A stretch of DNA of 64,000 nt, from assembly GCF_015234135.1 (NCBI RefSeq), contig NZ_JADGIK010000006.1:205525-269524 (forward strand), in the 5' to 3' direction. The position numbers were made by a program, and so were the translations under genes. Below are positions 27,100 through 37,211 of the stretch, one piece after another. Source of the DNA: Faecalibacter rhinopitheci. GTDB lineage: Bacteria > Bacteroidota > Bacteroidia > Flavobacteriales > Weeksellaceae. Below the pieces are notes generated by a model. That model had not been told where the DNA came from and did not search any database. It worked only from the letters and a program-made list of their open reading frames with translations. The first letter of the stretch is position 1. Each line of letters starts with the position of its first letter.

Positions 27100-27132
27100 T
27101 ATACTTATATATTTCCTTATTATATAAGTATA
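27100..27132. repeat. Perfect 12-bp AT-rich inverted repeat
   Basis: TATACTTATATA and TATATAAGTATA are separated by 9 bases, about 70 bases upstream of the thioredoxin gene and 190 upstream of the ychF promoter. Possible operator; no known regulator site is recognised. Confidence 0.5.
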
Positions 27133-27301
27133 CCTTTATTAATGTTATTATTTTATCTTTATTATTAAATATGAAAACTGATTAAAAATTTAAAATATAA
27201 TTGCTACAGTAAATGTAAATTATTTGAAATCATTTTAGTTGGTTATACAGATGTCTTAAAGATTATTATAAAAGTATAATGGGTAAGGAATTAAGTTGGT
27301 A

Positions 27302-27330
27302 TTGTACTTAGAAGGAATTCGTTATCTTTG
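27302..27330 (+). promoter_or_regulatory. ychF promoter
   Basis: TTG at 27302-27304 and TATCTTTG at 27323-27330, spacing 18. Confidence 0.65.
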
Positions 27331-27389
27331 CAAAAATTTTTTCAGAACATTCTTCTGATTTATAAATATTAATAAAAGAATCATCATAT

Positions 27390-28481
27390 ATGAAATGTGG
27401 AATCGTTGGATTGCCAAACGTAGGTAAATCTACTTTATTTAACTGTTTATCGAATGCAAAAGCGCAATCGGCAAACTATCCTTTCTGTACAATTGAACCA
27501 AACGTAGGAACAGTTTCTGTACCAGATCCTCGTTTATACAAATTAGAAGAAATTGTAAATCCAGAGCGTGTAGTACCAGCTGTTGTAGAAATTGTTGATA
27601 TTGCAGGTCTTGTAAAAGGAGCAAGTAAAGGAGAAGGTTTAGGAAACCAATTTTTAGGAAATATCCGTGAGTGTAACGCAATTATCCACGTTTTACGTTG
27701 TTTTGATAACGACAATATCACACACGTTGATGGTTCTATCAATCCAATTCGTGACAAGGAAACAATTGATATCGAGTTACAATTAAAAGATTTAGATACA
27801 GTTACAAAACGTATTGATAAATCTAAAAAAGCAGCTAAAGCAGGTAACAAAGAGGAGCAAAAAGTGGTTGAAGTTTTAACAGCTGTAACAGCTCACTTAG
27901 AAGAATTGAGAAATGTACGCGAGATGGAATTAGATGAGAAGGGACAAGAAATTGTTGATTCTTTACAATTAATTTCAGCTAAGCCAGTGTTATATTTATG
28001 TAACGTAGACGAGTCTGCTGCAAAAGATGGTAACGAATGGGTAGATAAAGTAAAAGAAGCGGTAAAAAATGAAAATGCTGAGGTTTTAGTTTTAGCAGCT
28101 CAGATAGAAGCAGATATTAATGAATTAGAAACTTTTGAAGAGCGTCAAATTTTCTTAGAAGAGTTAGGTTTAAATGAGCCAGGTGTTAACCGTTTAATTC
28201 GTTCAGCTTATACCTTATTAGACTTAGAAACTTATTTCACTGCAGGTGTAAAAGAAGTAAGAGCTTGGACAATCAAAAAAGGATCTACAGGACCACAAGC
28301 GGCTGGAGTTATTCATACAGATTTCGAAAAAGGATTTATCCGTGCTGAGGTAATTAAGTTTGAAGATTTTATGACTTATGGTTCTGAATCTAAGTGTCGT
28401 GAAAATGGAAAATTAAATGTAGAAGGAAAAGCATACATCGTACAAGATGGTGATATTATGCACTTCTTATTTAACGTATAA
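27390..28481 (+). CDS. ychF: Redox-regulated ATPase YchF (Obg family)
   Basis: 363-residue ribosome-associated P-loop NTPase. G1 is GLPNVGKSTLFN at residues 6-17 and G3 is DIAGLVKGASKGEGLGNQFL. G4 is the ATP-favouring CNVDE instead of NKxD, followed by a coiled-coil insertion (about 130-200). The C-terminal TGS domain holds FTAGVKEVRAWTIKKGST and ends in DGDIMHFLFNV. All YchF hallmarks and usual length. Monocistronic with promoter and terminator visible. Confidence 0.97.
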   Translation: MKCGIVGLPNVGKSTLFNCLSNAKAQSANYPFCTIEPNVGTVSVPDPRLYKLEEIVNPERVVPAVVEIVDIAGLVKGASKGEGLGNQFLGNIRECNAIIHVLRCFDNDNITHVDGSINPIRDKETIDIELQLKDLDTVTKRIDKSKKAAKAGNKEEQKVVEVLTAVTAHLEELRNVREMELDEKGQEIVDSLQLISAKPVLYLCNVDESAAKDGNEWVDKVKEAVKNENAEVLVLAAQIEADINELETFEERQIFLEELGLNEPGVNRLIRSAYTLLDLETYFTAGVKEVRAWTIKKGSTGPQAAGVIHTDFEKGFIRAEVIKFEDFMTYGSESKCRENGKLNVEGKAYIVQDGDIMHFLFNV

Positions 28482-28503
28482 GATTTTAAAAAATCATTCT
28501 ATA

Positions 28504-28537
28504 AAAGTCCTGATCAACTTGATTAGGACTTTTTTTG
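28504..28537 (+). terminator. Terminator of ychF
   Basis: AAAAGTCCT / AGGACTTTT hairpin with an inner ATCA/TGAT pairing, followed by seven T. Confidence 0.88.
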
Positions 28538-28584
28538 TATATATTTGAATTAATTAACATTAGAATTACATTAAATATATACAT

Positions 28585-29376
28585 ATGATTAAAAATCTAT
28601 TCTTTTTAGGTTCAATTTTAATTGGAGCTAACGCTACTGCACAGACTACTATATTTCAAGAAAATTTTGATACTACTCAAACACGTAATTTATGGTCAAT
28701 TGGTGATCGTGATGGAGATAATGACACTTGGGAATATTTAAATGCTGAATTAAATGAAGTTCCATCATTTACCGGTGATGCAGCTTTTTCTTTCTCTTGG
28801 TATTTGGAAGCATTTACACCAGATAATACATTAACAAGTCCTAAAATAACTTTGCCACAAGATGCGGAATTATCTTTAAGTTTTAAAGTTTCAGCTGGAG
28901 ACGAAGAACTATATGATGAGCATTATGCTGTATACGTTATTCCTGCATATGCTGAATTTATAGGGACAGAAACACCAGTTTTTGAAGAAACGTTAGATAA
29001 TGCATATTACGAAGTAGCTAAAGTAGTAAACGTGGATATAAGTGAATATGCTGGGCAAGATGTGCAATTAGTTTTTAGACATTACGATTGTGAAGATATT
29101 TTTTATATCGCGTTAGACGATGTAACCATAGAACAAAAAGCTTTATCAACAATTGATATCAATAAAAATAAGGTAGCTGTATATCAAGATAACGGGAAGG
29201 TTAAAATAAACGGATTTGAAAATATACAAAAAGTAAAAGTTTTTGATTTATCAGGTAAGTTAGTTTCTGAATCTAAAACAGATAATGCGAATATTTCTAC
29301 TTTACCAAAAGGAATATATATCGTAAACTTTTACAATGCTGAGGAAGTTGTATCAAGAAAAATTACTGTAAAATAA
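28585..29376 (+). CDS. T9SS-exported protein with a choice-of-anchor-type domain
   Basis: 263 residues. A signal peptide (IKNLFFLGSILIGANATAQ) is followed by a beta-sandwich domain (about 20-185) of the cleaved-adhesin / choice-of-anchor J type, with QENFD, LTSPKITL and FYIALDDVTIE. A C-terminal T9SS type A sorting domain (about 190-263) reads KVKVFDLSGKLV … LPKGIYIVNF … RKITVK. The protein should cross the outer membrane through the type IX system, to which PorQ in this window belongs. Very acidic, with likely Ca2+-binding DRDGDNDTW. Ligand unknown. Confidence 0.88.
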   Translation: MIKNLFFLGSILIGANATAQTTIFQENFDTTQTRNLWSIGDRDGDNDTWEYLNAELNEVPSFTGDAAFSFSWYLEAFTPDNTLTSPKITLPQDAELSLSFKVSAGDEELYDEHYAVYVIPAYAEFIGTETPVFEETLDNAYYEVAKVVNVDISEYAGQDVQLVFRHYDCEDIFYIALDDVTIEQKALSTIDINKNKVAVYQDNGKVKINGFENIQKVKVFDLSGKLVSESKTDNANISTLPKGIYIVNFYNAEEVVSRKITVK

Positions 29377-29385
29377 CATAAAAAT

Positions 29386-29410
29386 AAAGCCACTCTATAG
29401 AGTGGCTTTT
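29386..29410. terminator. Bidirectional terminator
   Basis: AAAGCCACTC / GAGTGGCTTT with a 4-base loop. The same stem recurs at 38468-38491. Confidence 0.85.
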
Positions 29411-29414
29411 ATTC

Positions 29415-30551
29415 TTATAATTTATTTAATTTCTCTAAAGCAGAATCTAAGGTCTCTTTTTGTTTTGCAAAACAAAATCGGATCACTTTTTCATCAAATG
29501 TATCGTGGTAAAATGCAGAAAATGGAATGGTAGCAACTTTATTTTCAATCGTTAATTTTTTAGCAAATTCTCTATCGCTCAACTCAGAATAATTTTTGAA
29601 AGAAGCAGAAACAAAATAAGTACCTTCAGCAGGGATTAATTCAAATTTAGTAGAAGATAGACCCTTTGTGAAATAATCTCTCTTTTCTTGAAAGAAATTA
29701 TTTAATTCTAAGTAGTTATTCTCATCATCTAAATAATCAGCAATTGCATATTGGGAAGGAGTATGTACAGAAAATACATTGTATTGATGCACTTTTCTAA
29801 ATTCGTTCATCAATTCTTTACCTGCCAATACATAACCTACTTTCCAACCTGTTACATGGCATAATTTCCCGAAAGACGCAGTAATAAAAGTACGATCTTT
29901 TAAAGAAGGAATTCTTGCAAAGCTTTGGTGCTCGTAGGCATCAAATGTCATGTGCTCATACACTTCATCACTTATAATATAACAATTCTTATCTTTTAAG
30001 ATTGCTTCAATCTGAACTAAATCCTCGGCTTTAAATATTTTTCCAGAAGGATTATTGGGGTTATTGAATATAATTAGTTTTGTTTGCGAAGTTACTTTGC
30101 TCTTTAAAGATTCATAATCAATATTATAATCGGGATAAGTTAATTGTATTGGTTTTACAATTCCACCAAACATTTCTACTGCTGGTTTGTATAAATCATA
30201 TGCAGGTTCAAAAATGATAACTTCATCTCCTTTCTCAATTACTGCAGCAATTGCAGTAAAAATAGCTTGGCTTGCACCATTTGTAATTGTTATTTCTTGC
30301 TCTGGATGATAAATAGTGTGATGAAAGCGTTCAGTTTTTTCAGAAATAAAATTTCTTAATTTTTCGACGCCAATCATTGGCGCGTATTGGTTGTAATTTT
30401 GGTACGAATAATAGTTCAAGCTTTCAATCAAAGAAGAATGTGGATCGAAATCAGGAAAACCTTGTGCCAAGTTTATGGCTTGGTGCTGATTTGCTAATTT
30501 ACTCATTACCGTAAATATAGTAGTCTCTAGATGAGGTAATTTAGAGTTCAT
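29415..30551 (-). CDS. PLP aminotransferase, methionine/kynurenine type
   Basis: 378-residue fold-type I aminotransferase. The N-terminal INLAQGFPDFDPH is characteristic of the YbdL/methionine aminotransferase - kynurenine aminotransferase branch. FNNPNNPSGKIF binds PLP phosphate neighbours, and the Schiff-base lysine lies in TASFGKLCHVTGWKVGY. It probably catalyses the last step of the methionine salvage pathway or broad aromatic/Met transamination; no salvage genes are nearby to decide. Monocistronic. Confidence 0.88.
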   Translation of the reverse strand: MNSKLPHLETTIFTVMSKLANQHQAINLAQGFPDFDPHSSLIESLNYYSYQNYNQYAPMIGVEKLRNFISEKTERFHHTIYHPEQEITITNGASQAIFTAIAAVIEKGDEVIIFEPAYDLYKPAVEMFGGIVKPIQLTYPDYNIDYESLKSKVTSQTKLIIFNNPNNPSGKIFKAEDLVQIEAILKDKNCYIISDEVYEHMTFDAYEHQSFARIPSLKDRTFITASFGKLCHVTGWKVGYVLAGKELMNEFRKVHQYNVFSVHTPSQYAIADYLDDENNYLELNNFFQEKRDYFTKGLSSTKFELIPAEGTYFVSASFKNYSELSDREFAKKLTIENKVATIPFSAFYHDTFDEKVIRFCFAKQKETLDSALEKLNKL

Positions 30552-30633
30552 AATCTTTTAGTTGTTTGGTTGTAAGGTGTTTGAATGATTTATATTCACT
30601 AAAGTTACCAAAAACATTTTAGTATTTTTTTAG

Positions 30634-30641
30634 TAAATTTG
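30634..30641 (+). promoter_or_regulatory. -7 element of parE
   Basis: TAAATTTG, 32 bases before the parE ATG. No clear -33 TTTG was seen. Confidence 0.45.
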
Positions 30642-30673
30642 TAAATTACACAATTCTAATACGATAAACCCAA

Positions 30674-32530
30674 ATGTCTGAAATAAATCAAGTAAATTAT
30701 ACTGAAGATAATATCAAAACCTTAGACTGGAGAGAACATATTCGTATGCGTCCTGGTATGTATATCGGGAAGTTAGGAGATGGATCTTCTCAAGACGATG
30801 GTATATATATTTTACTTAAAGAGATTATTGATAACTGTATTGATGAGTTTGTAATGGGCTCGGGTAAAGCAGTTGAAATAAATCTACGAGAGGACGAGGT
30901 CACAGTAAGAGATTATGGACGAGGAATTCCTTTAGGAAAAATGATTGACGCTGTATCTAAAATGAATACAGGTGGTAAATATGATTCGCAAGCTTTTAAA
31001 AAGTCTGTAGGATTAAATGGTGTAGGGACAAAAGCTGTAAATGCATTATCGTCTTATTTTAGAGTACAATCTATAAGAGATGGAAAGACTAGAGTTGCTG
31101 AATTCTCTAAGGGAGATTTAACATTAGAAGAACAAGAAAAAGAAACTTCATTAAGAAAAGGAACTAAAATTACATTCGTTCCCGATAAAAATATCTTTTT
31201 AAATTTTAAATTCAGAAAAGAGTACATCGTACGTATGTTAAAAAACTACGTGTATTTAAATCCTGGATTAAAAATTACTTTCAACGGGGAAGAGTTTTAT
31301 TCGACAGAAGGACTAAAAGATTTATTAAAAGATAATATTGAAGAAGCTACAATCTATGACATTATCCATTTGCGTGGAGAAGATATAGAAATTGCTTTGA
31401 CGCATAGCTCTAAATCTTATTCGGAAACATATTATTCTTTCGTGAATGGTCAGAACACCACACAAGGTGGAACACATTTAACAGCTTTTAAAGAAGCAAT
31501 AGCCAAAACAGTACGCGAATTTTATAATAAAAATTATGATCCGGCAGATATTCGTAAATCGATTATTTCTGCCATAGCAATTAAAGTTATTGAGCCTGTT
31601 TTTGAATCTCAAACTAAGACCAAATTAGGTTCCAATGAAATTGGACCAGGAATGACAACGGTTCGTACATTTATCAATGATTTTGTAAAAACTAATTTAG
31701 ATAATTTTCTACATAAAAATCCAGAAGTTGCGCAAGCTTTAGAACGCAAAATTAAACAGTCAGAAACAGAACGTAAAGAATTATCTGGTATTCGAAAATT
31801 AGCACGTGATCGTGCGAAGAAAGTGAGTTTGCACAATAAAAAATTACGAGATTGTCGCCAACATTACAATGATCCGAAAGCAGAATTTCGTTTAGATTCT
31901 ACGATATTTATTACCGAGGGTGATTCAGCTTCTGGTTCAATCACAAAGAGTAGAAATGTAGAAACGCAAGCAGTATTTAGCTTACGTGGTAAACCTTTGA
32001 ATTCATATGGTTTATCAAAGAAAATCGTTTATGAAAACGAAGAATTTAATCTTCTACAAGCCGCGCTAAATATTGAAAATGGATTAGAAGAATTACGTTA
32101 TAATAATGTCGTAATTGCAACCGATGCTGATGTCGACGGCATGCATATCAGGCTGTTGGCGATTACATTTTTCTTGCAATTCTTCCCAGAATTAATTCGA
32201 GAAGGTCATTTATATATTCTACAAACGCCACTTTTCCGTGTGCGTAACAAAAAAGAAACAAGATATTGTTATTCTGAAGAAGAACGTCTAAATGCTTTGA
32301 ATGAATTAGGAAAAAATCCAGAAATAACACGATTTAAAGGGTTAGGAGAAATCTCACCAGACGAGTTTAAAAACTTTATTGGAAAAGATATTCGTCTTGA
32401 ACCAGTAATGATAGGTAAAGACGCGTCTATAGAGGATTTACTTGAATTTTATATGGGGAAAAATACACCCACAAGACAAGAATTTATTATTAATAATCTT
32501 TCAATTGAGGCAGTTACAAATGAAATTTAA
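30674..32530 (+). CDS. parE: DNA topoisomerase IV subunit B
   Basis: ATPase subunit of the decatenating type II topoisomerase. 618 residues: a GHKL ATPase ([10 protein letters not shown] with the metal-binding Asn, DYGRGIP, then [13 protein letters not shown]), a transducer domain (about 220-380) and a TOPRIM domain ([22 protein letters not shown] with the DxD pair). Length matches ParE rather than the longer GyrB (about 640-650 and more), and the pairing with parC downstream supports topo IV over gyrase. A small membrane-protein gene separates parE and parC. Confidence 0.93.
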   Translation: MSEINQVNYTEDNIKTLDWREHIRMRPGMYIGKLGDGSSQDDGIYILLKEIIDNCIDEFVMGSGKAVEINLREDEVTVRDYGRGIPLGKMIDAVSKMNTGGKYDSQAFKKSVGLNGVGTKAVNALSSYFRVQSIRDGKTRVAEFSKGDLTLEEQEKETSLRKGTKITFVPDKNIFLNFKFRKEYIVRMLKNYVYLNPGLKITFNGEEFYSTEGLKDLLKDNIEEATIYDIIHLRGEDIEIALTHSSKSYSETYYSFVNGQNTTQGGTHLTAFKEAIAKTVREFYNKNYDPADIRKSIISAIAIKVIEPVFESQTKTKLGSNEIGPGMTTVRTFINDFVKTNLDNFLHKNPEVAQALERKIKQSETERKELSGIRKLARDRAKKVSLHNKKLRDCRQHYNDPKAEFRLDSTIFITEGDSASGSITKSRNVETQAVFSLRGKPLNSYGLSKKIVYENEEFNLLQAALNIENGLEELRYNNVVIATDADVDGMHIRLLAITFFLQFFPELIREGHLYILQTPLFRVRNKKETRYCYSEEERLNALNELGKNPEITRFKGLGEISPDEFKNFIGKDIRLEPVMIGKDASIEDLLEFYMGKNTPTRQEFIINNLSIEAVTNEI

Positions 32531-32575
32531 AATACTTAATTATATTTACATAGTTAACTAAAATAATTTTATACG

Positions 32576-33061
32576 ATGAAATTAAATAATAAAAAAGTAA
32601 GGACATTGGTCAACATATTAAATTTTGGAATATTTATTCTATTGATTATGATGATTTTAATGTATTATGATGTTATTTCATTGCATACAGAATTTGAAGA
32701 AATTTATGTAGCTACATTCCTTATGATTACAACTTGTTATATCGCAATAAGAGGATGGCAATATTATGAATTCGACACCTCAGGCGAAGGATTAACGGTA
32801 AATGTAGAGCGTATAGATTTCTTATCTTTTTTAGGAACTAAACAAAAAAGAATTGATTTACCTAAATATAAAATTAATAATTACAAAATAAGTAAAGGTC
32901 TATTAAATGACGATTTAATCTTATTTATAAATAGTAAAAAAGGAAAAGCTAATCTTGTAAAAGTAAAATTTAGAATCTCATTTTTATCTGATCAACAAAG
33001 AAACATCATGATATCAGAATTAGATAAAATAGTAACTACTAATCAATATCAATTAGATTAA
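32576..33061 (+). CDS. Small two-helix membrane protein between parE and parC
   Basis: 161 residues, start ATG at 32576. Two transmembrane helices (about 11-32 and 44-60, short loop between them) are followed by a basic, beta-rich soluble domain (about 65-161) that resembles a minimal PH-like fold (EGLTVNVERIDFLSFLGTKQKRIDL). No catalytic motif is visible and I do not recognise a named family. It lies 45 bases after parE and 17 bases before parC on the same strand, so it is almost certainly cotranscribed with both topoisomerase subunits. A role in topology or segregation is unproven. Confidence 0.75.
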   Translation: MKLNNKKVRTLVNILNFGIFILLIMMILMYYDVISLHTEFEEIYVATFLMITTCYIAIRGWQYYEFDTSGEGLTVNVERIDFLSFLGTKQKRIDLPKYKINNYKISKGLLNDDLILFINSKKGKANLVKVKFRISFLSDQQRNIMISELDKIVTTNQYQLD

Positions 33062-33078
33062 AAAATCAACATTATCTT

Positions 33079-35637
33079 ATGCATATAGAAGAAGAGAGTA
33101 TCAAGAAAGTCTCAGGAATGTACCAAGAATGGTTTCTTGATTATGCCTCTTATGTGATTTTAGAACGAGCAATTCCATCTATTTATGATGGACTAAAACC
33201 TGTGCAACGCCGTATTTTACATTCTATGAGAGAATTAGAGGATGGTAGATACAATAAAGTTGCAAACATTGTAGGTAATACAATGAAGTATCATCCACAC
33301 GGAGATGCTGCAATTTCAGATGCAATTGTACAAATAGGACAAAAAGACCTATTGATCGATATGCAAGGGAATTGGGGAAACGTACATACAGGTGACCGCG
33401 CTGCGGCGGCACGTTATATAGAAGCAAGATTAACGAAATTTGCCTTAGAAGTTGTCTTTAATCCTAAAACAACACATTGGCAACCCTCTTATGATGGGAG
33501 AAACAGAGAACCTATAGATTTACCGATTAAATTTCCGCTTTTATTAGCCCAAGGAGTTGAAGGTATTGCTGTAGGGTTATCAACAAAAATATTACCACAC
33601 AATTTTAATGAATTAATTGAGGCATCAATTTTACATCTAAAAGGAAAAAAATTCCAGATTTTCCCAGATTTTCAAACTGCTGGCTTAATTGACGTATCTG
33701 ATTATAATGATGGGTTACGTGGCGGTAAAGTAAGAGTTCGTGCTAAAATTTCACAGGAAGATAAAACACTCCTTAAGATTACTGAACTTCCTTATGGAAC
33801 TACTACAGGATCATTAATAGATTCCATATTAAAAGCTAATGATAAAGGAAAAATAAAAATTAAAAAGATTGAAGATAATACAGCTGCGGATGTAGAAATT
33901 TTAATCTATTTAGCTCCTGGCATTTCTCCAGATAAGACCATAGATGCGCTATATGCTTTTACAGATTGCGAAATATCTATTTCGCCTAACGCCTGTGTTA
34001 TCCGAGATAAAAAACCCGAATTCTTAACTGTTTCTGATATTTTAAAATTTAATACAGATAATACCTTAAAATTATTAAAAAGAGAATTAGAAATTGAACT
34101 TGATGAGTTACAAGAACAATGGCATTTTTCTTCTTTAGAAAGAATTTTTATTGAAAAAAGAATTTATCATGATATTGAAGAAGAAGAAACTTGGGAAGGA
34201 GTAATTACGGCAATTGATAATGGGTTAAAACCTTATATCGCTCATTTAATTAGGCCTGTAAATGAAGATGATATTACTCGATTAACGGAAATTAAAATAA
34301 AGCGAATTTCAAAATTTGATTTAGATAAAGCGCAGCAATTTATTGATTCACTTGAAGATAAAATTTCAAATGTTAAACATCATTTAGCAAATTTAATAGA
34401 ATTTGCAGTGGATTATTTTAAAGCTCTGAAAGTAAAATATGGAAAAGAAAAAGTACGTAAAACTGAAATTCGAACTTTTGATACCATAGACGCTTCTAAA
34501 GTAGCAGTTGCAAACACTCGCTTCTATGTAGATCGTGCAGAAGGTTTTATAGGTACATCTTTAAAGAAAGATGAATTTGTGTTTGAATGTTCTGATATTG
34601 ACGATATCATAATTTTCCGACAAGATGCAACGATGTTAGTAACAAAAGTGGATGCAAAAACTTTTGTAGGTAAAGGAATTGTACACATAGGTGTATGGCG
34701 TAAAAATGATAAACGTACCATTTATAATGTAATTTATCGAGATGGTAAAAATGGACCAGCTTACCAAAAGCGTTTTGCTGTTACAGGAATTACCCGAGAT
34801 AAAGAGTACGATTTAGCCAATGGAAACAAAGGTTCGGAGTTATTATACTTTTCTGCAAATCCAAATGGGGAAGCAGAGGTCGTATCTGTGATTCTTAAAA
34901 CGCATCAACGTATCAAAAAATTAAAATTTGATTTAGATTTTGCAGAATTAGCTGTTAAAGGTCGTTCAAGTAAAGGAAATTTAGTTACAAAATATCCAAT
35001 TAAAAAGATTGAATTAAAAGAAGAAGGGATTTCTACTTTGGCACCTCGTCAGATTTGGTATGATCCAATTGTTCGCCGACTAAACGCAGATGAACGTGGT
35101 GATTTATTAGGGTCTTTTAAAGGTGATGATAAGATTCTTACAATAAATAGTACAGGTGAAGCCAAATTAGTTTCTTTTGATTTAGGAAATCGTTTTGATG
35201 ATGAAATGATTATTATAGAGAAATGGAAGCCTAATAAGCCTTTGTCTTGTGTATATTTTGATGGAACAAAAGAAAAATATTTTGTAAAACGTTTCCTACT
35301 AGAAGATACATTAAATCCACAAATTTTCTTCTCTAACGAGGATGATAAATCTGAAATTAAGTTAATTTCTACTGATTATTTACCAGTTATTGAATTAACG
35401 TTTTCTAAAATAAAAGGTGTAGAAAAAGAAGCAGAAATTATCAATTTAGAACAATTTATTGCCATAAAAGGGATTAAAGCACAAGGAAATCAATTAACTC
35501 CATATAAATTGAAACAAATTAATGCTTTAGAATCATTGCCTTATGATGAACCTGAAGAAGTAATGGATGAAAGTGATGGATCTCAACCTACATTATTTGA
35601 TGAAGTTGAAAACGAAATAATAAAAGAAGAAGAATAA
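33079..35637 (+). CDS. parC: DNA topoisomerase IV subunit A
   Basis: Cleavage/religation subunit. 852 residues: a winged-helix/tower DNA gate with catalytic Tyr113 in AAARYIEARL, and the fluoroquinolone region KYHPHGDAAISDAIVQIGQ (residues 70-88). In that region the position of the usual drug-contact serine is alanine (Ala77), while the acidic residue four on is Asp81. A coiled region and a C-terminal beta-pinwheel-like domain (about 490-800) follow, without a recognisable GyrA box, which favours ParC over GyrA. The acidic tail ends DEVENEIIKEEE. Cotranscribed with parE and the small membrane protein. Confidence 0.93.
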   Translation: MHIEEESIKKVSGMYQEWFLDYASYVILERAIPSIYDGLKPVQRRILHSMRELEDGRYNKVANIVGNTMKYHPHGDAAISDAIVQIGQKDLLIDMQGNWGNVHTGDRAAAARYIEARLTKFALEVVFNPKTTHWQPSYDGRNREPIDLPIKFPLLLAQGVEGIAVGLSTKILPHNFNELIEASILHLKGKKFQIFPDFQTAGLIDVSDYNDGLRGGKVRVRAKISQEDKTLLKITELPYGTTTGSLIDSILKANDKGKIKIKKIEDNTAADVEILIYLAPGISPDKTIDALYAFTDCEISISPNACVIRDKKPEFLTVSDILKFNTDNTLKLLKRELEIELDELQEQWHFSSLERIFIEKRIYHDIEEEETWEGVITAIDNGLKPYIAHLIRPVNEDDITRLTEIKIKRISKFDLDKAQQFIDSLEDKISNVKHHLANLIEFAVDYFKALKVKYGKEKVRKTEIRTFDTIDASKVAVANTRFYVDRAEGFIGTSLKKDEFVFECSDIDDIIIFRQDATMLVTKVDAKTFVGKGIVHIGVWRKNDKRTIYNVIYRDGKNGPAYQKRFAVTGITRDKEYDLANGNKGSELLYFSANPNGEAEVVSVILKTHQRIKKLKFDLDFAELAVKGRSSKGNLVTKYPIKKIELKEEGISTLAPRQIWYDPIVRRLNADERGDLLGSFKGDDKILTINSTGEAKLVSFDLGNRFDDEMIIIEKWKPNKPLSCVYFDGTKEKYFVKRFLLEDTLNPQIFFSNEDDKSEIKLISTDYLPVIELTFSKIKGVEKEAEIINLEQFIAIKGIKAQGNQLTPYKLKQINALESLPYDEPEEVMDESDGSQPTLFDEVENEIIKEEE

Positions 35638-35644
35638 ATTAAAT

Positions 35645-36346
35645 ATGGGAGATGCATCGTTTGTTACGATTTTAGTTATAGGATTTAATATTTTGTTCAG
35701 TTGGAAAGGTTTTAATGATATTAGCTTTTTTGACAAATATAAATTTCAAGTTGGTTCAATTTTAAATAAAAAAGAACATTACCGAATTTTAAGTTCAGGT
35801 TTTTTGCATGTAGATTTTATGCATTTATTCTTTAATATGTATACATTATACATTTTTGCAGAGATTTTAATCAACTTCTTTGCAAGCCCAAAAGCCATGT
35901 TTTTTGGTGATTATTCTACAATAAATATGAATGTAGGATATGGAATGTTTCTTTTAGTATACATAGCTTCAGTAATAGGAGGAAATATTTTATCCCTATT
36001 TATGTATAAAAATCAACCGTATTATACTGCAGTAGGTGCATCTGGAGGTGTCTCTGGAATTTTGTTTGCTGCAATAGCTGCATTTCCAGAACTAAGATTA
36101 GGATTATTTTTTATTATTCCTATGCCAGCTTGGATTTTTGCTATTCTATATTTGGGCTATTCAGTATATGGGATGAAGAATAACATAGGCAATATTGGGC
36201 ATGCTGCGCACTTAGGAGGTGCTGTCGTTGGATTGCTAGCGACTATACTGTATTATCCGCAATTGTTAGATTATAATCTTTTATACATAGCAGGAATGAC
36301 AATTCCTTTAGCAGGGCTTGGTTATCTAATGTTTAAAAATAAGTAA
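35645..36346 (+). CDS. Rhomboid-family intramembrane serine protease
   Basis: 233 residues, about six to seven transmembrane helices. The active-site motif is GASGGVSGILF (GxSG with the nucleophile Ser), the second catalytic residue is the His in GHAAHLGGAVVG, and HVDFMHLFFNMY carries the conserved asparagine/histidine of helix 2. The family is rhomboid; substrate unknown. It starts 7 bases after parC, so it is probably on the same transcript. Confidence 0.92.
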   Translation: MGDASFVTILVIGFNILFSWKGFNDISFFDKYKFQVGSILNKKEHYRILSSGFLHVDFMHLFFNMYTLYIFAEILINFFASPKAMFFGDYSTINMNVGYGMFLLVYIASVIGGNILSLFMYKNQPYYTAVGASGGVSGILFAAIAAFPELRLGLFFIIPMPAWIFAILYLGYSVYGMKNNIGNIGHAAHLGGAVVGLLATILYYPQLLDYNLLYIAGMTIPLAGLGYLMFKNK

Positions 36347-36361
36347 ACTTAAAATAATAAA

Positions 36362-36402
36362 TAAAAAAAAACGGCTTGAAATATTTCAAGCCGTTTTTTT
36401 TT
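36362..36402. terminator. Bidirectional terminator
   Basis: A 24-base perfect palindrome centred on AAAT/ATTT within ACGGCTTGAAAT / ATTTCAAGCCGT, flanked by an A-run and a T-run, between convergent genes. Confidence 0.9.
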
Positions 36403-36426
36403 ATTAAATCTTCAAATATGATATTA

Positions 36427-37056
36427 TTATAAAACTCTTTTCGCATAAAGGAATTTTCTTCCCCAATAACTATCATTCAAAGAGGAAACCATTACACCTT
36501 GTGAGGTAGAAGAATGAATAAATTTAAGAACCCCATTTTCATCTCTTCCATGTACAATTCCCACATGAGATACGCGTCCGCCTCCTCTTGTAGCAAAAAA
36601 TACTAAATCGCCTTCTCGGGCTTCTTCAGTAGAAATTCTTTGTCCTTCTTTTGCTTGATCTGCTGAAACACGAGGTAAGTTCATATTAAAGCTTTCAAAA
36701 ACACTTCTTACAAACGCAGAACAATCAATTCCTCTTCTTGTTGTGCCTCCGTATCGGTATGGAGTACCAATATAAGTTTCAGCTTCTTTTAATAAAAACT
36801 CAGTGAATAAATTGTTAGTTTCGTCTAAAACACTATTTAAAACTAACATTGAAGATTCATCCTTAACATTCACAGGCTCAACTTCTAAGTTGGCACGTTT
36901 GTTGATTAATTTAGTTTGAGTCTCCATAACTCTTGTTTGTGGAACAAAACTTCGTGAAGAGTATTCTTTAATTTCCGATACAGGGGTTAAAGAACTACAT
37001 GAAGTAATGAACATCGTACAAATTAATGCAGCCACACCTAATAGCGATGTTTTCAT
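36427..37056 (-). CDS. NlpC/P60 family lipoprotein endopeptidase
   Basis: 209 residues. A lipoprotein signal peptide has lipobox FITSC (lipidated Cys20). After a linker, a C-terminal NlpC/P60 domain (about 90-205) shows the catalytic Cys in GIDCSAFVRSVF, His in GRVSHVGIVHG and a third polar residue in FIHSSTSQGV. Such proteins cut the D-Glu-to-diamino-acid bond in peptidoglycan stem peptides (Spr/MepS-like). Outer-membrane-anchored periplasmic location is inferred. Confidence 0.92.
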   Translation of the reverse strand: MKTSLLGVAALICTMFITSCSSLTPVSEIKEYSSRSFVPQTRVMETQTKLINKRANLEVEPVNVKDESSMLVLNSVLDETNNLFTEFLLKEAETYIGTPYRYGGTTRRGIDCSAFVRSVFESFNMNLPRVSADQAKEGQRISTEEAREGDLVFFATRGGGRVSHVGIVHGRDENGVLKFIHSSTSQGVMVSSLNDSYWGRKFLYAKRVL

Positions 37057-37211
37057 GATTATATTATTATAATTTTATTATATCCTTTTTCAAGTAGCTC
37101 AAATATATTAGATTATACTTTAACAAAATATATAATTTCAATGTTTTGGGATTACATTAACTTCTTTAACAAAATTTAACATAATTTTTAACTTAAAAAA
37201 AGTGAAAAATA

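Larger units (their letters stand above)
27029..27389. other. Intergenic region with an AT palindrome and the ychF promoter
   Basis: 361 bases between divergent genes. It holds a 12-bp perfect inverted repeat (27100-27111 / 27121-27132) and the ychF promoter. No additional coding frame is convincing. Confidence 0.6.
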
